NCBI GenBank assembly: GCA_023386155.1
Contig: JAEWKH010000066.1
Span: forward strand, 110,492 to 174,491
DNA length: 64,000 nt
Direction of reading: 5' to 3'
Origin: Pseudomonadota bacterium
Lineage (GTDB): Bacteria; Pseudomonadota; Alphaproteobacteria; Rhizobiales; Beijerinckiaceae
Both the position numbers and the translations under genes were made by a program. Every line of letters starts with the position of its first letter. Within the stretch, counting starts at the first letter, position 1. This document shows positions 1-7,720 of the stretch, in pieces. The notes beneath the pieces were generated by a model. It was not told the DNA's origin and made no database searches. It worked only from the letters and a program-made list of their open reading frames with translations.

Positions 1-273
1 TGTATTCAGGATGAGGCTGTAATCGGTGGCGATACCTCCGTCATGCTCCAGGGCGTAGATGAAAAGCCGGCCTTTGCAGTGCAGCTTGATCTTTCGATCG
101 TCCTGCTCGATCAAACGTTCCAATTCCGCGACGACATTAGTGAAAGCAATGATGTTGGCCAGATTGGTGATCTGACCATTGTTATGCCTGATACGGATAT
201 AGGAATACCGCATTCCGCCTAATGCTTCGACGGAGGCGCCATAGCTTTCCAGCGTTCCCTCAATTGTGCGCAT
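1..273 (-). CDS. Hypothetical protein, C-terminus cut by the window edge
   Basis: An open frame on the minus strand begins at the ATG ending at 273 and runs off the left edge after 91 codons without a stop. An AAGGGAAG stretch lies a few bases upstream of the ATG and is a plausible ribosome binding site. The visible part has no signal peptide or membrane segment. I do not recognise a family. Codon choice looks like real coding sequence. It reads in the same direction as the next gene (310-795), which lies upstream of it, so the two could be co-transcribed. Confidence 0.55.
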   Translation of the reverse strand, partial: MRTIEGTLESYGASVEALGGMRYSYIRIRHNNGQITNLANIIAFTNVVAELERLIEQDDRKIKLHCKGRLFIYALEHDGGIATDYSLILNT

Positions 274-309
274 GTCTTCTTCCCTTAGGTTATATGAACT
301 TGTCGGAGA

Positions 310-795
310 TCAGTCGCCGATGAAGCTGGCCGTACCCGAGGCATAGATGCCTCCGCAGAGTCCCAACCGGGCCTGTTCGATGGTCAGGTCACCGCCGGAG
401 GCGCGCCGGATGTAGAGGCCATGAGTTCCTGGTTGGACGATGAAGAGGGTGCCATCTGGCCGAACCTCGCCGGCACCAGAGACCGTGCAAAGGATGGCCG
501 CAGCGTTCATGCGGTCGGCGACGGTGAAGACGACCTTGTACTGCCGCTTGGCCTTTGAGATTGGGGAGATCTCGTACCAGCACTGAACACCCTTCAGGTC
601 GCAGGCGATCGAGTACTGTCCGGCGAAGGCATCACGCTTCGGGGCCGCAACGGCAGGGCGGGAGATGCACAAAGCCACCGTGCCGACGATCAAAAGCAGC
701 CGAAAGGATATCTGTGCTAGCGACGGTCGTGTCCGTTTTGGCTCGTGTGCCGCCAGAGGTCGATGGATCAAACCGGGGAAGGTGAGGGACATCAT
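310..795 (-). CDS. Hypothetical exported protein
   Basis: This 161-residue protein has a basic N-terminus followed by a hydrophobic stretch at about residues 32-50 ending in AVAA, which reads as a Sec signal peptide with cleavage near residue 51. The mature part has three or four cysteines (CDLKGVQC, ILC, LGLC), suggesting disulfides in the periplasm. Two adjacent ATG codons (ending at 795 and 792) could start it. No family was recognised. It is divergent from the small HTH gene at 999. Confidence 0.55.
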   Translation of the reverse strand: MMSLTFPGLIHRPLAAHEPKRTRPSLAQISFRLLLIVGTVALCISRPAVAAPKRDAFAGQYSIACDLKGVQCWYEISPISKAKRQYKVVFTVADRMNAAAILCTVSGAGEVRPDGTLFIVQPGTHGLYIRRASGGDLTIEQARLGLCGGIYASGTASFIGD

Positions 796-945
796 GTCTA
801 TGGGAATCCTTGAACGATCATCCTTGGCGGGTGCGTCCCAGGACTAAGTCATCAGCTTCACCGGAACGCTTTCTACTACATGCAGACGGGACATTGGGGG
901 GCTCAGCCACAAGGGAGAGCCCTTCAACGTATCGTTGTATGTCGA

Positions 946-965
946 ATATGGATTATTGTCCATAT
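946..965. promoter_or_regulatory. Inverted repeat upstream of the HTH gene, possible autoregulatory operator
   Basis: Perfect 7-bp arms ATATGGA (946-952) and TCCATAT (959-965) are separated by 6 bp. A second short inverted repeat, CAACG-TAT-CGTTG, sits at 925-937. Both lie just upstream of the preferred start (999) of the XRE-type regulator. Small XRE regulators often bind such sites to control themselves; that role is inferred here. Confidence 0.4.
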
Positions 966-998
966 GTTGAGTTGGCAAGATCCGTTTCGAGTGGCTGG

Positions 999-1238
999 AT
1001 GGATATCCAGCGAATCCTTGCCCAAAACGTGCGCCGCTACCGCCTCGCCGCAGGCCTGTCGCAATGGCAGCTTGTGGAGAGGCTGGAGGCCCTAGATGCT
1101 GACCTAGGGGTTGATCAAGCATACCTCTCACATCTTGAGAACGGTCGGAAGAACCCGACCCTGACGATGCTGGCGCATCTCGCCCAGGCGCTAGGGGTAA
1201 CGGTGGCGCAGTTGGTCGAGGAGCCAAACTCTCGTTAG
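999..1238 (+). CDS. XRE-family helix-turn-helix transcriptional regulator
   Basis: A single HTH_3 domain fills this 79-residue protein. The pattern is NVRRYRLAAGLSQ (helix 1), then the recognition part ending in QAYLSHLENGRKNPTLTML, then ALGVTVAQL. That is typical of small Cro/CI-type DNA-binding proteins. The frame is open further upstream to an ATG at 948 and beyond, but the start at 999 has a GAGTGG at reasonable spacing and leaves the inverted repeat 946-965 in the leader. The target is unknown; autoregulation is the simplest guess. Confidence 0.7.
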   Translation: MDIQRILAQNVRRYRLAAGLSQWQLVERLEALDADLGVDQAYLSHLENGRKNPTLTMLAHLAQALGVTVAQLVEEPNSR

Positions 1239-1419
1239 ATCCCTTGGTGATGAAAGTTTGAGGATCCACCGGCTGGCATGCTAGCCAAAGCGAAACTCGC
1301 TGCGGGGGAACTATATTGGGAGCCCTGAATCGAGAGTGACCAACCTGCCTAGGGCGCCGACTCATTAACGCGCAACCATAACCTGATTGACGCAAGCTGG
1401 ACGAGGGCAAGATAATCCC

Positions 1420-2100
1420 ATGGTTTTCTGGATAGCGAGTGTGGCTGGTCTGGCTGCCGCATATCTTTTCGGTTCAACGCCTACGGGCTTTCTGGCGGGG
1501 AAGCTGCTCAAGGGCATTGATATCCGAGAGCACGGCTCCAAATCCACCGGGGCAACGAACGCATTACGCACCTTGGGAGCAGGGCCTGCGTTGGTGGTGC
1601 TCCTGGTAGACGTGCTGAAAGGTGCGGCGGCAATCGTCTTTGTCTGCTGGTTTTATCCTTGGTTCTCTACATTGCCGTCCGTCACGCCACTGCTTGATCT
1701 GCAAACCTGGGTGCCTTGGGCCGTTTGCTTCGCCGGACTTGCCGTGTTGTTGGGGCATAGCCGTTCGATTTGGTTGAATTTTACAGGCGGCAAATCCGTT
1801 GCGACGGGGCTAGGCGTGTTGCTGGCGCTGTCTTGGCCAGTCGGTTTAGGTGCTGTGGCGGTTTTTGGCGTTGTGCTAGCCATTTCTCGGATTGTTTCCC
1901 TGAGTTCGATGCTAGCGGCGGTGACTGCGATCGCCCTTATCTGCGGCTTGGAGCAACCGTTGCCCTATCGGTTACTGGTGATTGCAGGCAGCATTTACGT
2001 GATTGTGCGCCATCGTGCCAACATTCAGCGGCTACTGGCTGGGGCAGAGCCGCGCCTGGGGCAAAGTAGCCCAGAATTGAAAACGGAATCGCAAATTTAG
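1420..2100 (+). CDS. plsY: PlsY-type glycerol-3-phosphate acyltransferase, cyanobacterial-like
   Basis: PlsY transfers the acyl group of acyl-phosphate to glycerol-3-phosphate in the inner membrane, the first step of phospholipid synthesis. The 226-residue product is almost wholly hydrophobic with five or so membrane segments. It shows the three family motifs: GSTPTGFLAGK with IREHGSKSTGATNALR, then GHSRSIWLNFTGGKSVATGLG, then VIVRHRANIQR. The wording of motif 1 (KLLKGIDIREHGSKSTGATN) and the insert after the LKG helix resemble, from memory, cyanobacterial PlsY rather than the shorter alphaproteobacterial form. The ATG at 1420 follows a GAGG at 12 bases; a TTG at 1387 is a weaker alternative. 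Being in the island, it is probably a second plsY of the cell. Confidence 0.85.
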   Translation: MVFWIASVAGLAAAYLFGSTPTGFLAGKLLKGIDIREHGSKSTGATNALRTLGAGPALVVLLVDVLKGAAAIVFVCWFYPWFSTLPSVTPLLDLQTWVPWAVCFAGLAVLLGHSRSIWLNFTGGKSVATGLGVLLALSWPVGLGAVAVFGVVLAISRIVSLSSMLAAVTAIALICGLEQPLPYRLLVIAGSIYVIVRHRANIQRLLAGAEPRLGQSSPELKTESQI

Positions 2101-2357
2101 TGCGTGTACTCTGGGACTGGCGAGATCGCCAACATGGGCTGCTTGTTGCTCATCGCGACATGCTGAGTCACCGCAAGATTTCGGTCGCTTTCGGCGCGGG
2201 GCGGACCTCCCGAAATTTATGAGTACGCGCCCTAAGCGCCCATAGTGGATCCCACCCAGTGCCGTGCAATTCGGAGGTTGATCTCAAAAAAAGTCCAAAT
2301 CCTGCCGTTTCACAGAAACCTCTGATCCGAATTGCCGAAAAGCCTCTCACGAAGAAC

Positions 2358-2819
2358 TCATCGTTTCTGACGGAATGTCGAACGCAAAGAAATGGAAGGT
2401 CGCCGGCGGAGAGAGAGGTTATCCTGAACGAAACAGGGGCCCCAGCGATGCGCAGTCTCGATAAGGCAATTCTCGATGAAATCCTTACGAAGAGAGATAC
2501 CCTCGGCGGTATTGATGCCGCATCCTGTGTGGATGATCTCTGTCGGTGGTGGAACGCGAACGCCCCGTCCGAGCGGACGGGAGCCACGCATATCGGCGTT
2601 TACATTGAGACCGATAGCGTCTGCCGGAATGTCGACCAGCAGGATCGCACGTTCAGGTTCGCGCATCAATTCGAATCCGCCGGATCTTCGGCCCGGTGCG
2701 GCGACATCGTCCTTGAATTCAGGCGTGCCGAGGAATGCGGCCCAAATGACTACGTATCCTTCGATCTCGCAGGGAATGCTATCGAGTCCAACAGACACGG
2801 TTCTGAGCGGTTCAGGCAA
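2358..2819 (-). CDS. Open frame in phase with the upstream gene after its TAG; hypothetical
   Basis: After the TAG that ends the gene at 2853-3764, the same minus-strand frame stays open for 163 codons to a TGA at 2358. The first usable start is a TTG at 2819 with no clear ribosome binding site. The translation is protein-like, with hydrophobic strands such as GYVVIWAAFLG and RAILLVDIP. It could be a separate small gene, or the C-terminal part of a longer protein cut by a nonsense codon. The opposite strand also has an open frame here, but its product is unusually rich in cysteine and acidic residues. No family recognised. Confidence 0.35.
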   Translation of the reverse strand: MPEPLRTVSVGLDSIPCEIEGYVVIWAAFLGTPEFKDDVAAPGRRSGGFELMREPERAILLVDIPADAIGLNVNADMRGSRPLGRGVRVPPPTEIIHTGCGINTAEGISLRKDFIENCLIETAHRWGPCFVQDNLSLRRRPSISLRSTFRQKR

Positions 2820-2852
2820 TGGTCCGACCAGGCTATGGAATGCCTGGTGTTG

Positions 2853-3764
2853 CTACGTGGCCGGTTCGGGAGACACGACAAGGAAGGTTGCAAGGCGTAC
2901 ATCCCGCACGTGGAATAGCATTGGGTTTCCGGCATCCTGCTCTCCGAGAAAGAACAGATGCACACGTTCGGCACGGTTCGCATTCACGAGCTCACGTTGC
3001 ACGGCCAGCATGCGCTTGAGCTCGTTCACGAACCCTATCCGGCGTCGTGGCGACCATTCCGATATGTGGAACAGCACCCGGTAGCTCTCCGCTGGCATCA
3101 TCCGCCCGGTTTCGGCATTGCGTTCCCAACGGACCGCATTGAGGTCCATCTCTGCCGCGAGAGGATCGTCTATAGGCTCCATCCGCGGTCTGCGGAAGGA
3201 GATCTCCGAGTGATACACCTTGCAGGATAGTGGAACCGGACGGGACAGGTTTGCAAGTTTCCCAAAGCAGGTATTGTAGGTAGTTCCGTCGCATCCCGGT
3301 ATGTTCAGTGGCCTCTCCCTGCCGTCCGGGAATGATACGTAGCATTCGGCGATCCTGTGGAGAGTCGTAGCAGTCTGGTCACGCTCAGGGGTATCATTCG
3401 ACCCCTGTCGATTGCGCCGTTGTACTCCTTCCGGGTCAAGTTCTGGGATCCGGATCTGCGGAATACCTTGAGGCCTATGCTCGATGAGCCGAAGACGTGT
3501 CGGTTGAAGCGCGGCGTGATGCCTTTGGATTCCAGGTCTACCAGACTGGAGCCCTATCACGATCTCGCATTCGGGGCCATGGCTCCCTTCGATCCGGAAG
3601 TGGGGCGCAACCCGGTAGACACGGGCTCCGTCGGCAGCCACTGCAGTCATCTGGACACCACAATCCGGGCATTCCCAGTCTGCATTCCGCAATTCCGGAG
3701 ATGCCGGCAATTCCAAGATGGAGTGACAATCCCTTGTTTCTTGGTTCCGTGCGATGTCAGGCAC
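2853..3764 (-). CDS. Hypothetical protein with CoiA-like N-terminal zinc-ribbon
   Basis: The 303-residue product has near its N-terminus WECPDCGVQM, then an HFR motif and HGPECEI. This CxxC...HFR...H...C arrangement resembles the putative metal-binding N-terminal module of CoiA-like and related nuclease-associated proteins; that match is by eye only. The rest is mixed alpha/beta with no recognised motif. The start is a GTG at 3764. It lies downstream of the Pycsar-like operon on the same strand but 157 bp away, so membership of that operon is uncertain. The frame continues open past the stop. Confidence 0.6.
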   Translation of the reverse strand: MPDIARNQETRDCHSILELPASPELRNADWECPDCGVQMTAVAADGARVYRVAPHFRIEGSHGPECEIVIGLQSGRPGIQRHHAALQPTRLRLIEHRPQGIPQIRIPELDPEGVQRRNRQGSNDTPERDQTATTLHRIAECYVSFPDGRERPLNIPGCDGTTYNTCFGKLANLSRPVPLSCKVYHSEISFRRPRMEPIDDPLAAEMDLNAVRWERNAETGRMMPAESYRVLFHISEWSPRRRIGFVNELKRMLAVQRELVNANRAERVHLFFLGEQDAGNPMLFHVRDVRLATFLVVSPEPAT

Positions 3765-3921
3765 TTACGTCTTTCCCTCGGGCTTTCTCTTGTGCTGTCA
3801 ACTGTATGCTCTGTCCTGTCACGTGTGGGTCACGGCGACATGAAGCTGGTGTTCAGCGGAGCGCGGATCATGCAAGCGGGTCCCTGAGACTTTCTCCAAC
3901 AGTCCGTCAAAGACCCCTCTG

Positions 3922-4833
3922 CTAGATGTTTCTGCCAAGCGCCATGATGTGATCCCGGAGCTCATTGCACGCTGGACTGATGAGTGCAGCAACATTTTGC
4001 CCCTTTTCATAGCGGTAACGGATCGAGGTAATCCCAGCCAAGTCACTGGGGAGTTTCACCTTGGTCCCTTGCGGTTCCATGAGGATGGCGCGCTGCCGTC
4101 CGAGCCGCCCCATGAAAAATCCCAGCTCGAAGATCACATTGTCCCGTGGGGTCGGCCAGTCCTCGTCCCGGATGTTCGTCGTATCGTCAGGGTGAGCCAC
4201 TGCCACCGCGAAGTCGGACTGTTCCAACTCCTGTTCGAGGCTCTCAAGGGTGTAGTTGGTAACCCGAAATACGCCATTGCTCCACACCATCGTCAGAAAA
4301 GGATCATGGGCGAAGGCGTTGTCGATAGCTCTGGCGATATGCAAGGACTCCACTGACGAAATCACAAAAACCCTGATCTTCTCGTTGGGAGGCCTGATTA
4401 GGGCGTTGCGCTGCTCGAGTCGGCGGGACAGCTCCTGGGCGATGCGTCTCCAGATTTCCGGGTAGCGCGTTGCGATTTCCGAGAACTTTTCCTCGCCGAC
4501 CTTGAGGACCAGGGCATCGCCATCGGCAACCAGGGTCGCGGAGCGTTTTTGGGTCGGCGAAATGGCAGCCATCTCCCCGACGTGATCGCTCGGATACCGG
4601 GTAGCAATCCTCTTGCCGTTGACCACGACGCCGAACGTGCCGGAGATGATGAAGTACACGTCATTATCGGAGGCTGCCTGCTCGATGAGAGCCTCCCCCT
4701 GCCGCACCGCGCTTAGAGTGCCAACCTCGACCAGTGCCTCAGCCGCACCAGGTATGCCGAGAACGATCTTCTGCTTGCGCACCTCGTCAAATAGCAGACT
4801 TTTTCCGCGGTCGCCTGAAAATCTATCGATCAT
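3922..4833 (-). CDS. Pycsar-type effector: cyclic-nucleotide-binding domain fused to TIR-like NADase domain
   Basis: Residues about 30-140 form a cNMP-binding domain, with the phosphate-binding cassette visible as GEMAA (86-90) and RSAT (97-100). Residues about 152-295 form a TIR-like domain of the predicted nucleotide-binding type, with FVISS at its first strand and the signature RDNVIFELGFFMGRLGR (230-246); Glu236 is the likely catalytic residue. This is the layout of PycTIR, which on binding cCMP or cUMP depletes NAD and kills the infected cell. The start ATG overlaps the stop of the E2-like gene by 4 bp (ATGA). The full domain set and key residues are present, so the effector looks intact. 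Confidence 0.88.
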   Translation of the reverse strand: MIDRFSGDRGKSLLFDEVRKQKIVLGIPGAAEALVEVGTLSAVRQGEALIEQAASDNDVYFIISGTFGVVVNGKRIATRYPSDHVGEMAAISPTQKRSATLVADGDALVLKVGEEKFSEIATRYPEIWRRIAQELSRRLEQRNALIRPPNEKIRVFVISSVESLHIARAIDNAFAHDPFLTMVWSNGVFRVTNYTLESLEQELEQSDFAVAVAHPDDTTNIRDEDWPTPRDNVIFELGFFMGRLGRQRAILMEPQGTKVKLPSDLAGITSIRYRYEKGQNVAALISPACNELRDHIMALGRNI

Positions 4834-5636
4834 GATACTCTTCCGTTTTTCGCGGCGTCAGCGGCGGCCCGTGTCCCGGCGGACATGCCTTCCGAACCAA
4901 CGCTTAGTGGACATTTGCGCATAGAGCCGCAGCAGGGTGTTCTCGAGACCAGATGCGACTTCCAGTATTCGGCCTCGGCCTTCCGGCGTGCGCGCTCGGA
5001 TACCACCAAGGTCACGATAGCAGACTTGTTGCAACAGGAGCGGCGAAGGATCAGGCGGCCGCGACGGTCGGTGCATCCCTTGGGACAACAGGCACGGCCG
5101 TTCACGAGGCGTGAGCCGTCTCTGCTGGCTCGGATGGCCCCGGCGCTGAACCAGTGCTTCTCGCCCTCGATCATGCGCTGGTAGCTCTCCTCGAGACCAA
5201 GCTCTTTCGCTGCAGCCAATGCAGATACGTGATGGGGTCCTGCGGACCCGTGTGACAGGGCCTGAAGCGGAGGCCAGAGGCGGGTGCGGGCGGCGACTCG
5301 TTGTAGCTTGAGGAATTCGAACAGAAGTCCCCACCACACATGAGCGGAGTCGATATCGGAGACGAGTTTCTCCGCGCCTAGAGTGAGACAGAAGCTGCTA
5401 TCATCGTTGACGTGACGTTCTGGACAGAAGCCCGGGAATGCGGTTCCGGGAATCGTCTCACGAATGACAAGTCCCCGAGGCTCCTCCGACAGTGTCAGGG
5501 CAACACTGAAATTCCTGGATGCCCCGGGGATTTCGATTTCCGCAACGCCTGAGACGCTGCGATCGTCCTGCCCGGTTATGATAAACCAGGCCGGCACGAC
5601 CGAATGAACCAGTGCCAAACGTTGCGGATCGGTCAT
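4830..5636 (-). CDS. Prokaryotic E2-like (ubiquitin-conjugating fold) protein with cysteine-rich tail
   Basis: The 268-residue protein has an N-terminal region with FCPERHVNDDSSFCL (70-84); Cys83 sits where bacterial E2-fold proteins carry the thioester cysteine. A helical stretch follows with WW (101-102), LQRVAA and the SHGSAG motif. The C-terminal third carries eight cysteines in the pairs CCPKGC (183-188), CC (201-202) and CCGSMRKC (235-242), likely binding metal. It matches my recollection of proteins called E2 domain-associated cysteine-rich. It overlaps the cyclase stop and the effector start by ATGA on both sides, so all three are translationally coupled. E2-like accessories in type II-short CBASS act on the nucleotide synthase; the same job on the cyclase is inferred here. 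Confidence 0.75.
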   Translation of the reverse strand: MTDPQRLALVHSVVPAWFIITGQDDRSVSGVAEIEIPGASRNFSVALTLSEEPRGLVIRETIPGTAFPGFCPERHVNDDSSFCLTLGAEKLVSDIDSAHVWWGLLFEFLKLQRVAARTRLWPPLQALSHGSAGPHHVSALAAAKELGLEESYQRMIEGEKHWFSAGAIRASRDGSRLVNGRACCPKGCTDRRGRLILRRSCCNKSAIVTLVVSERARRKAEAEYWKSHLVSRTPCCGSMRKCPLSVGSEGMSAGTRAAADAAKNGRVS

Positions 5637-7183
5637 CGAGCGTAGGCCTTGGCTTCGACCGCAAGCTCACCGCTCTTGACGACAAGCGGAGCCGCAAGGT
5701 GTGCGGTAACAGCATCGTAATCGAGGCCGTGGGCTTTGCCGTCGTCGACAAAGAGTCGCTTGATCCCGGGCGGGGCGCTATTCAGGGCGCGCGGGCCGAG
5801 CGCCGTCTCGTCACCCTCGCAGGTGGACTGCAATGCCTCGGACGCACTGATTGCCTTGCTAACCGAGCACCTCACGCTTTTATCACCTCGAATGCCGAGG
5901 CGCGTGATGGGAGTGGTTCCGTACTCGATGCCGATAGCGAGGCCGAGTTCCTTCACGTTGGGCAGTTCGTCCTGACACAGCTCGAAGCTCGATCGCATTC
6001 CGGCAGCTGCCTCGACGGCCGCGGTCACTGTCGCCGACGCTTCCGTATTGTCCCGCGTTCCTTTGGCGAGAAGACCGTGGACGCAATCGCCGATGAAGCG
6101 TACCTTGCGGCCCGAAAAGTCTTCCTTCAGCGTCGCGGCGAGTTCGTTCCTGATCACATGCAGGTTCGCGACCATTTCCGCGACGCGCCCGGTGCGAATG
6201 CAGTCGGTCACGTAGTTGGTGAAGCCGGCAATGTCCGCAAAGATGGATGTCAGCTCCATTCGTACCGAGTGTGACGGCGACAGTTCTCGGAAATCGATCG
6301 TCTTGAGCGGCGGCGTGTGGCGATGAAACGTGAAGGTCGGCAAGGAGCCATCGGTGACGCTCAGACGCTTCTCGACGGCTTCGGCAAAGCGTGCGACGGC
6401 TTCGTCGCTTGCCCGGCTGCTTCCGGAAAGTCCGAGGATGGGTACAGCGCCGTAAGCAAAGGAATGCATCCGCTCGTTGACAAGTCCACCTACCGCACCG
6501 AGCCCGAGGTCTCTTCGAACTTGATCGCTGGGGTAAATGCCCTCCACGTCGCCTTCTGCGAGCTTCGCGGCATAATTTGCCGGATTGCCCAGGAACAGGG
6601 GCTCCGGCTCGTTGCTCCGTCCACTGTTCACAGCGACAGCCGTTCCAGCATCCATCCCGATGCGCACCCGGGTTCTATAGAGGCCGCCGCCGACGCTCCG
6701 GCTGGTTTCCTCAATGGTCCGCTTCAAGGCGTCGGCGAACTCAAGCGCACGGACAGCCCGCTCCTTTGCCTTGTCTGGGCCTGCAGGGGACACAATGACC
6801 GCATGCATCCTAGCGCCATGGTAGTCGACACGCTGGGCTTCGTACTCTTCAGCGACGCGATCGCACCCGGAGTAATGGAGGTGCAACATCGACAGGGCGC
6901 GCGCGTGGCTTGCCTCGGTCTCGCGTTCTTGCTCCAGCATTGTCGTCGCAAAATCGAGGAGTTGAACATAGACGTGAACGCCCTCGACAATGACAGCCTC
7001 GCTGGGCCGGACGCTGAAAATGAGGTCCTCTCTGGCTCCGCCCTTCGCGTGGAGGGATGCAATTTCCGAGCGACGGCGGACCATGTCCGCCGTCGAGAAT
7101 GTCCGGACGTTAACCAGCCCCTGAGGGACTGTGCCCTTGAACTGACGGATCCGTGCAAGGCTCTTCTGTCGTGACCAGCTCAT
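5633..7183 (-). CDS. pycC: Pycsar-type class III nucleotide cyclase with two complementary half-domains
   Basis: Using the ATG at 7183 (GAGG seven bases upstream), the protein has 516 residues. A TTG at 7270 would add 29. The second cyclase domain (about 311-480) has both metal-binding aspartates, in FADIAGF (Asp317) and IGDC (Asp366), but lacks the Asn/Arg catalytic pair. The first domain (about 67-226) has Gln74 and Ala124 where the aspartates should be, yet keeps GNPANYAAKL with Asn203 and Lys207. This is the split of duties seen in two-domain animal adenylyl cyclases. Next to a cNMP-TIR effector it is best read as PycC, making cCMP or cUMP on phage infection. The base made cannot be read from sequence. 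Confidence 0.85.
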   Translation of the reverse strand: MSWSRQKSLARIRQFKGTVPQGLVNVRTFSTADMVRRRSEIASLHAKGGAREDLIFSVRPSEAVIVEGVHVYVQLLDFATTMLEQERETEASHARALSMLHLHYSGCDRVAEEYEAQRVDYHGARMHAVIVSPAGPDKAKERAVRALEFADALKRTIEETSRSVGGGLYRTRVRIGMDAGTAVAVNSGRSNEPEPLFLGNPANYAAKLAEGDVEGIYPSDQVRRDLGLGAVGGLVNERMHSFAYGAVPILGLSGSSRASDEAVARFAEAVEKRLSVTDGSLPTFTFHRHTPPLKTIDFRELSPSHSVRMELTSIFADIAGFTNYVTDCIRTGRVAEMVANLHVIRNELAATLKEDFSGRKVRFIGDCVHGLLAKGTRDNTEASATVTAAVEAAAGMRSSFELCQDELPNVKELGLAIGIEYGTTPITRLGIRGDKSVRCSVSKAISASEALQSTCEGDETALGPRALNSAPPGIKRLFVDDGKAHGLDYDAVTAHLAAPLVVKSGELAVEAKAYAR

Positions 7184-7270
7184 TAGTGACCTCAAGGTAG
7201 CAAGCTGTTGGCTCTGATCCGTCGCGGGGTTCGTTTCGGCATCGGAGATTGCTCCATAGGCTTTCTTCAA

Positions 7271-7348
7271 GTTCGCCTACTCCGAACAAAATCTGGGAGC
7301 AGTTGATATCGCTGTCAAGTAACGTAGAATGCGTCTATAGCGAACGCT
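7271..7348. promoter_or_regulatory. Overlapping divergent promoters with GTTCG/CGAAC operator-like repeats
   Basis: For the rightward regulator gene, TTGATA (7303-7308), 16 bp and TAGAAT (7325-7330) make a good sigma-70 promoter. On the minus strand TTGACA (complement of 7313-7318) can serve as the -35 of the cyclase operon, with a weak -10 near 7290-7296. An inverted repeat GTTCG-N7-CGAAC lies at 7271-7287, just past that -10, and a third CGAAC falls at 7341-7345 near the rightward start point. The layout would let the XRE protein repress both directions; that is inferred. Confidence 0.5.
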
Positions 7349-7399
7349 GGGTAGAGCGGGTATGTTATCCACAGTTGTTCCCGCAGGGGTGGAAAATCC

Positions 7400-7720
7400 A
7401 TGGTTGCATTATTCGGAGAACGGATCCGGGAGTTGAGAAAGAAAAAGGGCATGACCCTTGATCAACTCGCCGTCGCGACCGATTCCAGCAAAAGCTACAT
7501 CTGGGAACTGGAAAACAAGGACCCGCCACGTCCTTCGGCGGACAAGATTGCCAGGATCGCGACCGCGCTTGATGTCACCGGGGATTACCTGATGGGTACT
7601 GCTGACGTGGACCTGCAATCGGCCGAAGATGAGGCCTTCTTCCGAAAGTATAGTCAAATGACGCCGGAGGCCCGTGCTAGGCTCCGGAAGCTCGCAAAGG
7701 CACTCGACGAGGATGATTGA
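7400..7720 (+). CDS. XRE-family repressor, CapH-like
   Basis: The 106-residue protein has an HTH_3 domain at residues 1-65 (FGERIRELRKKKGMTLDQLA, then SYIWELENK) and a short charged tail ending in ARARLRKLAKALDEDD. The ATG at 7400 follows a GGGGTGG stretch. It is followed directly by an ImmA/IrrE peptidase gene and is divergent from the cyclase operon. In CBASS and other defence loci, CapH is a repressor of this type cleaved by the neighbouring peptidase CapP on DNA damage or single-stranded DNA. The same role is inferred from arrangement and domains. Confidence 0.8.
   Translation: MVALFGERIRELRKKKGMTLDQLAVATDSSKSYIWELENKDPPRPSADKIARIATALDVTGDYLMGTADVDLQSAEDEAFFRKYSQMTPEARARLRKLAKALDEDD

Noticed and set aside
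2259..2918. A 219-codon plus-strand frame opposite the open frame at 2358-2819
   Set aside because: Its product is unusually rich in cysteine and acidic residues with no motif, while the minus-strand reading looks more protein-like; neither is certain.
3819..4046. A 75-codon minus-strand frame over the 3' end of the effector gene
   Set aside because: It overlaps the effector out of frame and shows no coding character.
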